A DNA stretch of 10,904 bases, taken from the NCBI GenBank assembly GCA_023488405.1, contig JAMDDW010000015.1, positions 1-10,904 on the forward strand, in the 5' to 3' direction. The notes beneath the pieces are model-generated. The model ran no database searches, had not been told where the DNA came from, and saw only the letters and a program-made list of their open reading frames with translations. The position numbers were made by a program, and so were the translations under genes. Numbering within the stretch: the first letter of the stretch is position 1; the number at the start of each line of letters is the position of its first letter. This document shows positions 6,619-10,904 of this stretch, in pieces. The DNA is from Candidatus Parvarchaeota archaeon (GTDB lineage Archaea > Nanobdellota > Nanobdellia > Parvarchaeales > Parvarchaeaceae).

Positions 6619-7572
6619 ATGTCTGAGATTCCATTTAAAGGGGAAATACGCAGAGATTATATAACTGGAACAGACGTAATCTTCACTTTCTCAAGAGACA
6701 AGAGGCCCAGGGACTTTAAAAATGAAGAGATCCTTTATGGTAACGCAGAAAGCTGTCCATTTGAGTACGGAAAGGAAAGTCTAAATACCACGATTAAGTT
6801 TATCGGAGACCCTTGGAAACTTAGGCTAATGTACAACAAATATCCTATTGTAAATGAGGAAACAACGCCTTCTGAAAAAGAAGATTTTTTCACAAAATAC
6901 GCTAATTACGGGCACTCTTATGTAATAATAGATTCTCCCAACCATTTACAGAAATTTTATAAGATTGAAGATGATATTTTAGAGAGCTGGCTTAAACTTT
7001 TGATAGAAGCAGAAAATTTGGCTTATTCGGACAAAAAAATAAAACATGTATACACATTCAGGAACAATGGCAGTATAAGTGGAGGAAGCTTGTATCACCC
7101 ACACACACAGGTGATAGGATTTACTTTTGTGCCCCCAATAATAAAACAAGAACTAGAGATTATAAAAAATAACAACAAAAAATGTGTAATTGAGGATGCA
7201 ATACAAAAAGAAACAAAAAGAACTTTGATGGAAGATAAAAACGCTATAGCGATAGCACCATACGGATCTAGGTTCAGGGGGCTTTCAATAATTGTGCCTA
7301 AACGGCATATAGATTATGTAGGTAAATTGAACGACTATGAGATAAAAAGCATAATAAAACTTATAAAAACAATACTTGAAAAGAATCAAAAAATATTTGG
7401 AAGCCATTCTTATAATCTGGTGTTTCATGAACTAAAAGACGACAAAGATTTGCATTTCTATATAGAAATAGCGCCAAGATTTTCTAGTTTTGGGGCCATG
7501 GAACTATCTGGTATTTATATAAACTCCTTAAGACCAGAAGAATACGTTGAATTGTTCAATAAAACAAATTAA
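6619..7572 (+). CDS. galT: galactose-1-phosphate uridylyltransferase-like protein (HIT superfamily)
   Basis: GalT swaps UMP between UDP-glucose and galactose-1-phosphate (Leloir pathway). 317 aa, close to the usual 330-350. The catalytic HPHTQ is at 160-164 within GGSLYHPHTQ, so His162 should be the uridylylated nucleophile and Gln164 its partner. Other family landmarks: CPFEYGKE at 46-53, GHSYVIIDSPNH at 98-109, second half-domain with IVPKRH at 225-230, HFYIEIAPR at 279-287, and the C-terminal GIYIN..PEEYVE. Odd: in zinc-binding GalTs the first motif reads CPFCxGNE; here the second Cys is Glu, so that zinc site looks lost, as in some structurally intact relatives. A related nucleotidyl transferase acting on another sugar phosphate or on ADP-glucose is possible. 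Converges with a GalU-like gene two bases away, which could supply its UDP-glucose. Acts in the cytoplasm. Confidence 0.85.
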   Translation: MSEIPFKGEIRRDYITGTDVIFTFSRDKRPRDFKNEEILYGNAESCPFEYGKESLNTTIKFIGDPWKLRLMYNKYPIVNEETTPSEKEDFFTKYANYGHSYVIIDSPNHLQKFYKIEDDILESWLKLLIEAENLAYSDKKIKHVYTFRNNGSISGGSLYHPHTQVIGFTFVPPIIKQELEIIKNNNKKCVIEDAIQKETKRTLMEDKNAIAIAPYGSRFRGLSIIVPKRHIDYVGKLNDYEIKSIIKLIKTILEKNQKIFGSHSYNLVFHELKDDKDLHFYIEIAPRFSSFGAMELSGIYINSLRPEEYVELFNKTN

Positions 7573-7574
7573 AA

Positions 7575-8555
7575 TCACTTTGAAATAAATGATAACAAAC
7601 TTAACAGATCTTCTTTACTGCCGTACATTGCTACTCCGCCGACAAAGATAGTTTGAACAGCAGGTTTAGAATTCTTAACATAATTGAAGAAGTCTTTTTT
7701 GTATTCATCTTCGAGGTTTTCTTTAATTAGCACATCAAACTCTCCGACGTCATAGGATTTAAATTCATTTTTGTCTATAAGATAGCCATATACATCTCCG
7801 CTTTTTGCTTCTTGGTCTATTATATCTGTTATATGGTATTCTCCGCCCGCTCCTTTTTTAACTTTCCTTACCTTATTCGCTCCTCTTTCATCAATAAGAT
7901 AAATCCCTCCTGCTACAGATAAGTCTGTTGGATGTTTATTTACGTATTCTAATGGTGGCTTCTCTAGTACTTCATCAAGTTTATAAAAATTGCCTTCTAT
8001 ATTACTGCAATATGCTGCTGATTTCTCAGTAATTCTCTTAACATTGTTTCTTTTCATTGAAACTAATGTCTTGCCATCATATTTGGAAAGCATCTGTTCA
8101 AGCAAGGATTTCCCCCCTTTGAAATTTTGCTGAAGAACATCAGAAAACATAACTGCACAAGGTTCACCATTTAAAAACCCATGATCATAAGCGACTTTTA
8201 AACTTTTTGCGGTTCCTAACGGTTTACCGTTCTTACTGTTCACTGGCTGATAATCCAAACTTATTTTTATTTCTCCATTTTCTATTTTATTTTTATACTC
8301 GCTTAGATTGTTTGCGACATTCTCCTTTCTAAAATAGTCTATGAGCATACTAAAACTAGGCAAGCCTTCTTTATCGTTTCTTGAAACTATTAGTATGTCT
8401 TTTATTCCTGCATTTATCATTTGGTAGACTATTCTTTTGGTCATAGGAATCTGTCCTAGAGGGAGCATTGGTTTTGGTATGTAGTAAGAAGCGGGCCTGG
8501 CTCTTGTTCCATTTCCTGAAGCAAGGATTACCCCTTTGGTTATTTTATTTACCAT
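7575..8555 (-). CDS. galU: sugar-1-phosphate nucleotidyltransferase, GalU-like (UTP-glucose-1-phosphate uridylyltransferase)
   Basis: Cytoplasmic enzyme that would join a nucleoside triphosphate and a sugar-1-phosphate, most likely UTP and glucose-1-phosphate to UDP-glucose. 326 aa. The Rossmann-like nucleotidyltransferase core begins VILASGNGTRARPASYYIP (9-27) followed by KPMLPL (28-33), which holds the phosphate-binding loop and catalytic Lys28. KPLGTAKSL at 111-119, FSDV with the metal-binding Asp139, EKP at 198-200, AGGIYLI at 215-221, EYHITDII at 239-246, and YDVGEFD at 268-274 with the second metal-binding Asp269. The ATKAIPK-like spacing and EYHITD (EIQLTD in bacterial GalU) favour UTP/glucose over the RmlA (dTTP) branch, but the substrate is inferred. 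ATG at 8555 has a TATA box 25 bases upstream. Convergent with galT, divergent from the winged-helix gene. Confidence 0.82.
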   Translation of the reverse strand: MVNKITKGVILASGNGTRARPASYYIPKPMLPLGQIPMTKRIVYQMINAGIKDILIVSRNDKEGLPSFSMLIDYFRKENVANNLSEYKNKIENGEIKISLDYQPVNSKNGKPLGTAKSLKVAYDHGFLNGEPCAVMFSDVLQQNFKGGKSLLEQMLSKYDGKTLVSMKRNNVKRITEKSAAYCSNIEGNFYKLDEVLEKPPLEYVNKHPTDLSVAGGIYLIDERGANKVRKVKKGAGGEYHITDIIDQEAKSGDVYGYLIDKNEFKSYDVGEFDVLIKENLEDEYKKDFFNYVKNSKPAVQTIFVGGVAMYGSKEDLLSLLSFISK

Positions 8556-8575
8556 ATTGTAATAGTGATAGAATC

Positions 8576-8585
8576 TTATTTAAAT
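8576..8585 (-). promoter_or_regulatory. TATA box of galU
   Basis: ATTTAAATAA on minus, centred 25 bases upstream of the ATG at 8555. It shares a 124-base intergenic region with the divergent winged-helix promoter at 8651-8658, so a regulator binding here could affect both. Confidence 0.6.
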
Positions 8586-8650
8586 AGTTAACATAGTAAA
8601 TATTTTCAGGATGAAATTCAAATACGTTTGCAATAAGTAGCGATATAATC

Positions 8651-8658
8651 AATAAATA
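8651..8658 (+). promoter_or_regulatory. TATA box of the winged-helix/adenosyltransferase unit
   Basis: AATAAATA, centred about 25 bases before the ATG at 8680. A second A/T element, GATATAAT at 8642-8649, lies a little further upstream. No Shine-Dalgarno site precedes the ATG. Confidence 0.55.
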
Positions 8659-8679
8659 ACTCAAATGATTTAGAGTAAC

Positions 8680-9027
8680 ATGGAAGAACTGCTTGTTATG
8701 ATATACGGTACACACCCTAAAAGCAAAAAATTATATGCAGAAGCCGAAAAAATAATAAACTTGATAAGAGAAAAAGGCAGTGTAACACGAGAAGATCTTG
8801 CCAATTCGCTTAACATAGATATAAATTCACAAAATGGCAAAAAGCATTTTTATAACTTGATATCACCTATGTTCAACACCATCTTGGTATCTGAGCGCAG
8901 GGGCAAAATTGTCTATTACAGGCTTTCATATGATCTTTTTAGAGTTTACATAGATGGGATAAGAAGGAAAGCAAAATACTACTTAATAAAGAACGCTGAC
9001 AGTGTAAAAGATGACAGTGATCAGTAA
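8680..9027 (+). CDS. small winged-helix DNA-binding protein, function unknown
   Basis: 115 aa. Residues about 20-82 fit a winged helix-turn-helix: helix 1 AEKIINLIREKG (22-33), helix 2 TREDLANSLN (36-45), a recognition-helix region around KKHFYNLISPMF (54-65), then a beta wing ILVSERRGKIVYYRLS (68-83). A basic helix (RRKAKYYLIK, 95-104) and an acidic tail KDDSDQ follow. This resembles archaeal MarR/ArsR-type domains, but no specific family is recognised and there is no metal-binding Cys cluster. Its TAA stop overlaps the next ATG by one base (TAATG), so it is almost certainly cotranscribed and translationally coupled with the corrinoid adenosyltransferase. It might regulate that gene, itself or divergent galU; this is inference from position only. 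Confidence 0.75.
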   Translation: MEELLVMIYGTHPKSKKLYAEAEKIINLIREKGSVTREDLANSLNIDINSQNGKKHFYNLISPMFNTILVSERRGKIVYYRLSYDLFRVYIDGIRRKAKYYLIKNADSVKDDSDQ

Positions 9028-9551
9028 TGGAATACTATTCTGGTAGAGGGGATAAAGGAAAAACGGATATTGCAAATAAAAGAATAGGCAAAGATAAAGA
9101 TGTAATAGAGTTAATAGGTACCTTGGACGAACTAAATGCTTTTATAGGTTTTACTTTATCCAAGATTAAATATGAAGACGTAAGAAACATGCTTAAAAAA
9201 ACAGAGAGAGCAATTTATATTATAAGCGCATGCGCTTCTGGTTATGCGGCATTGGTCAAGAGAGAAAAAGTAGAACTAGTAAAAAAGGATGTTGAAGACC
9301 TTGAAAACGATATAAAATCAATTTCAAATGAAACTGATGATATAGTAAAATTTATTTATCCTAATGGAAGTGAATCTGCTTGCGCATTGAATGTCTGCAG
9401 AACACTTGCAAGAAAAGCAGAGAGACGTGCAATCAAAGCTAAGATAAAAAACGAATATATACTTGCTTATCTTAACCGGCTTTCTTCCTTATTATTTGTT
9501 TTATCAAGAACGGCTAACAAACGGGATGGAGTTAAAGAAGAGTTTTTCTAG
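9027..9551 (+). CDS. corrinoid adenosyltransferase, PduO/MMAB type
   Basis: Transfers the adenosyl group of ATP to cob(I)alamin, making adenosylcobalamin (EC 2.5.1.17). 174 aa, normal for the family. The N-terminal ATP-binding motif is YSGRGDKGKTDI (4-15) followed by RIGKD (19-23). GTLDELNAFIG (31-41) matches the GTvDELNsfiG motif. The second block reads FIYPNGSESACALNVCR (109-125) and ARKAERRA (128-135), equivalent to FxLPGGs..AxLHvaRtv.RRAER. The C-terminal helix carries YLNRLSSLLFVLSR (148-161), where the family usually has LNRLSDxLF; the Asp is Ser here. An all-helical trimer is expected. It implies at least one adenosylcobalamin-dependent enzyme or salvage of corrinoids elsewhere in the genome; none is in this window. 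The start is fixed by the TAATG junction with the winged-helix gene. Convergent with uL16, two bases apart. Confidence 0.9.
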   Translation: MEYYSGRGDKGKTDIANKRIGKDKDVIELIGTLDELNAFIGFTLSKIKYEDVRNMLKKTERAIYIISACASGYAALVKREKVELVKKDVEDLENDIKSISNETDDIVKFIYPNGSESACALNVCRTLARKAERRAIKAKIKNEYILAYLNRLSSLLFVLSRTANKRDGVKEEFF

Positions 9552-9553
9552 GA

Positions 9554-10069
9554 TTAAGCCACTATCACTCTAGTCTGTATTCCCAATTTCTTACTCATTT
9601 TTAATGCGGCATCCTTTGCAACCTTTAGATTAGGCTTGTCAACATGTATCTCAAATATACGCTTGCCTGCTGACAATCTTGCTGCAAGGCCTATAGGTTT
9701 ACCAAAAGATTTCTGCATACCTGACGAGAAACGGTCTGCACCTGCTCCTGTAGCCAGCTTATGCTCTCTGAGTACCTGGTGAGGGTAGGCTACAACTACT
9801 ATATGAAAATTCTGATCAGTTATTGTATCTGTAAGATACTTATTTGCAACTATCCTTGCAGATTCGATTGCATTATCCCGTAATTGAAGGGATTTCTCCG
9901 AGATAAGGAAAACCTTACTGTCAAACTCTCTTTTTGGATTTCCAGAATGATACTGTGTTATTTTTGGCCTTTGTGCAATTTTTATATAACTTTTTGTTTT
10001 ATACTTAGATTTTCTAGTATAAGGAATTTTAAGCTCTTTATATGATCGTCCAGGTCTTAATTTTACCAT
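9554..10069 (-). CDS. rpl10e: 50S ribosomal protein L10e (uL16)
   Basis: Archaeal/eukaryotic form of uL16, sitting near the peptidyl-transferase centre and the A-site tRNA. 171 aa, full length. The basic start MVKLRPGRSYKEL is followed by the conserved tract AYPHQVLREHKLATGAGADR (residues 94-113) and FSSGMQKSFGKPIGLAARL, and by the RIFEIHV strand. Start at 10069 lies one base after the stop of a 66-aa gene, so the two are probably cotranscribed. GGGAG at 10086-10090 (minus strand), 12 bases before the ATG and within the upstream coding end, is one of the few plausible Shine-Dalgarno-like sites in the window, fitting an internal operon gene. Confidence 0.95.
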   Translation of the reverse strand: MVKLRPGRSYKELKIPYTRKSKYKTKSYIKIAQRPKITQYHSGNPKREFDSKVFLISEKSLQLRDNAIESARIVANKYLTDTITDQNFHIVVVAYPHQVLREHKLATGAGADRFSSGMQKSFGKPIGLAARLSAGKRIFEIHVDKPNLKVAKDAALKMSKKLGIQTRVIVA

Positions 10070-10070
10070 T

Positions 10071-10271
10071 TTACTTCTTATCTCCCTTCTGCTTTGAAAA
10101 ATCGATTGTAACCTTCCCTGATAGTTTGATTGGTTCTTTGATATTTGGAAGTTTTATCTCTAGGTTATCAAGATCAAATGAAAACCGTTTATTTCTGCCA
10201 CCGATCATGCCTAAAAGCATCTGAGGAAGCATTCCAAACAGCTTATTATTTCCATCATCTTTCTTTTCCAT
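10071..10271 (-). CDS. small conserved-looking protein of unknown function, paralogue of the 75-aa protein at 10362-10589
   Basis: 66 aa, not recognised. It has a charged start (MEKKDDGNNK), then a hydrophobic Met/Leu-rich stretch LFGMLPQMLLGMIGG (11-25), then a beta-like segment (30-59) beginning FSFDLDNLEI and ending VTIDFS, then a basic tail. The 30-residue segment aligns without gaps to the neighbouring small protein with 14 identities, most other positions being hydrophobic-for-hydrophobic. That conservation, the TATA box 28 bases upstream of the ATG, and its place one base before uL16 argue for a real gene. No signal peptide is evident; the hydrophobic stretch could be an amphipathic membrane-binding helix. 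No metal-binding or catalytic motif is seen. It may be translation-linked by context only. Confidence 0.75.
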   Translation of the reverse strand: MEKKDDGNNKLFGMLPQMLLGMIGGRNKRFSFDLDNLEIKLPNIKEPIKLSGKVTIDFSKQKGDKK

Positions 10272-10293
10272 AGGATTATTATATATTAACTGA

Positions 10294-10304
10294 CATTTAT
10301 AAAC
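10294..10304 (-). promoter_or_regulatory. TATA box of the small protein-uL16 unit
   Basis: GTTTATAAATG on minus, centred 28 bases upstream of the ATG at 10271, in the 90-base gap between the two small genes. It suggests the small protein and uL16 are read from this promoter, separate from the other small gene. Confidence 0.6.
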
Positions 10305-10361
10305 ATTTATATTTTAATTTATAGCCTTTGGAATTAAATTATAAAAAATTAATATTAAATT

Positions 10362-10589
10362 TTACTGTTTTTTGCTTGGTGTATCTTCCTTGTTCTTACC
10401 AGAAAAATCCAGATTGATTTTAGCAGATACTTTTAGAGGGTATTTCAAACCAGACATATTTATTTCTAATTTATCAAGGTTTATTGAAATTTTCCTAGGT
10501 GTGGACTTTTGCTCATTCAGGTTATCTTTAATGACTTTCGCTATTCCTGTTATTGCATTATAAACTGGGTTATCTTCTTTCTTTTCCAT
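10362..10589 (-). CDS. small protein of unknown function, paralogue of the 66-aa protein at 10071-10271
   Basis: 75 aa, not recognised. It begins MEKKEDN like its neighbour, has a probable amphipathic helix YNAITGIAKVIKDNL (10-24), then the shared segment at 34-63: ISINLDKLEI, LKYPLKVSAKINLDFS. The alternation of hydrophobic and polar residues there suggests two or three beta strands forming a hairpin. The tail is Lys/Asp/Ser-rich (GKNKEDTPSKKQ). It has its own TATA box 26 bases upstream of the ATG, so it is likely monocistronic. The N-terminal helices of the two paralogues differ (hydrophobic in the 66-aa form, amphipathic here), which suggests divergence of partner or location after duplication. 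Confidence 0.75.
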   Translation of the reverse strand: MEKKEDNPVYNAITGIAKVIKDNLNEQKSTPRKISINLDKLEINMSGLKYPLKVSAKINLDFSGKNKEDTPSKKQ

Positions 10590-10611
10590 ATTAATATATG
10601 AAGTTTTTAGG

Positions 10612-10618
10612 ATATATA
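10612..10618 (-). promoter_or_regulatory. TATA box of the 75-aa small protein gene
   Basis: TATATAT on minus, centred 26 bases upstream of the ATG at 10589. No Shine-Dalgarno site follows, so a leaderless mRNA is likely. Confidence 0.6.
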
Positions 10619-10684
10619 CTTAATTCTAAGCCTAATATCTTGGTAGATTGCTGCTAACAGTTAGTTTCTTTAAATTATTAAATT

Positions 10685-10693
10685 AAAAAAAAA
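10685..10693 (-). terminator. T9 terminator of tRNA-Ser
   Basis: Nine consecutive T on the minus strand directly follow the discriminator base of tRNA-Ser, the longest such run in the window and a typical archaeal intrinsic terminator. Confidence 0.75.
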
Positions 10694-10788
10694 CGTCGGG
10701 GATGGGGGTTGAACCCATTAAGGCTTGCGCCAACATGCTTTCCGTAACTGGATAGCAGGCATGCACCTTACCGTTCGGTCACCCCGAC
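10694..10788 (-). tRNA. tRNA-Ser (anticodon GCT) with a 13-nt intron
   Basis: Type II tRNA. On the minus strand the acceptor stem GTCGGGG (10788-10782) pairs with 10701-10695, and the discriminator is G at 10694, as in serine tRNAs. The anticodon stem CATGC (10763-10759) pairs with GCATG (10738-10734). Between them are 20 nt instead of 7: CTGCTA, a 13-nt insert at 10752-10740, then A. Removing the insert at the canonical 37/38 site gives loop CTGCTAA with anticodon GCT at 10756-10754 (codons AGC/AGU). The long variable arm has a GGC-GCAA-GCC hairpin. T stem ATGGG/CCCAT with loop TTCAACC. CCA is not encoded. A TATA-like TTAAAATA (10821-10814) lies about 29 bases upstream. Confidence 0.93.
10740..10752 (-). 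other. tRNA-Ser intron (37/38), minimal bulge-helix-bulge
   Basis: Thirteen nt inserted after A37. Folding by hand gives the archaeal splicing-endonuclease motif: a 3-nt 5' bulge (U36, A37, intron U1), a 4-position central helix (CUGC at 32-35 against intron ACGG, with one C-A mismatch), and a 3-nt 3' bulge (AA plus A38). Cutting between the second and third base of each bulge releases exactly 13 nt. The outer helix on the intron side is missing and replaced by a 6-nt loop (CCAGUU). Confidence 0.8.
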
Positions 10789-10795
10789 TTATTAC

Positions 10796-10814
10796 AGATT
10801 AGAGTAACTAATCT
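10796..10814. repeat. Inverted repeat upstream of tRNA-Ser
   Basis: AGATTAG (10796-10802) and CTAATCT (10808-10814) are perfect reverse complements around a 5-base spacer. It lies between the TATA-like element and the 5' end of tRNA-Ser. It could be a protein-binding site or a chance hairpin in AT-rich DNA; no gene on + ends nearby, so a terminator role is unlikely. Confidence 0.35.
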
Positions 10815-10904
10815 ATTTTAACTTATTGTTAATATAATTTTTATATAAAAATTTACTTAAAAAAATTAACCTTATTAGTGACAGGCCATGGCTTCGAAAT
10901 AGCT

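Noticed and set aside
10878..10904. Possible GTG-started gene (open to the window end) or RNA gene after a TATA-like element at 10839-10850
   Set aside because: Only nine codons are visible. The nearby ATG at 10888 runs into a stop after four codons, and the spacing from the TATA element to GTG is longer than for other genes here. Not enough sequence to call.
1..10904. CRISPR array, insertion sequence or prophage
   Set aside because: No regularly spaced repeats, transposase or integrase motifs, or terminal inverted repeats were seen; the only long repeat is the pilin-like module pair.

Overview
The window comes from an AT-rich archaeon. The evidence is an archaeal-type uL16 (L10e), a Pelota protein, three archaeal tRNAs (one with an intron at position 37/38, none with an encoded CCA), class III (pilin-type) signal peptides, and TATA boxes about 25-28 bases upstream of start codons with almost no Shine-Dalgarno sites. 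The compact layout, small divergent proteins and the SALEYMMTYGWAILIIVIV pilin signature resemble DPANN archaea of the ARMAN type (Parvarchaeota/Micrarchaeota). That placement is inference; no marker here fixes the species.

Layout, left to right. tRNA-Ala(CGC) on + (44-115) converges with a minus-strand set: an amino-acid permease, Pelota overlapping it by 4 bases (ATGA), and a GT2-like/GtrA membrane protein with its own promoter. tRNA-Glu(CTC) on + (3419-3491) lies next. Two large minus-strand secreted or pilin-like surface proteins follow (3625-4878 with a LamG-like domain, 4985-6469 with DUF2341). They share a nearly identical 211-bp module of promoter, signal peptide and membrane anchor, but their exposed domains have diverged.

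A GalT-like enzyme (+, 6619-7572) meets a GalU-like nucleotidyltransferase (-, 7575-8555) tail to tail; together they could make UDP-glucose and interconvert it with UDP-galactose. Divergent from galU is a two-gene unit: a winged-helix protein and a PduO-type corrinoid adenosyltransferase (8680-9551). The right end holds, on minus, two short paralogous proteins of unknown function, the second just upstream of uL16, then an intron-containing tRNA-Ser(GCT) ending in a T9 terminator.

Themes: cell-surface display (pilin-like proteins with 14 and 11 N-glycosylation sequons; a GT2/GtrA protein; UDP-sugar enzymes) and translation (Pelota, uL16, tRNAs). Genes are packed tightly: no gene-free stretch exceeds about 150 bases, and those stretches hold mostly promoters. 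I saw no mobile element, CRISPR array or rRNA.
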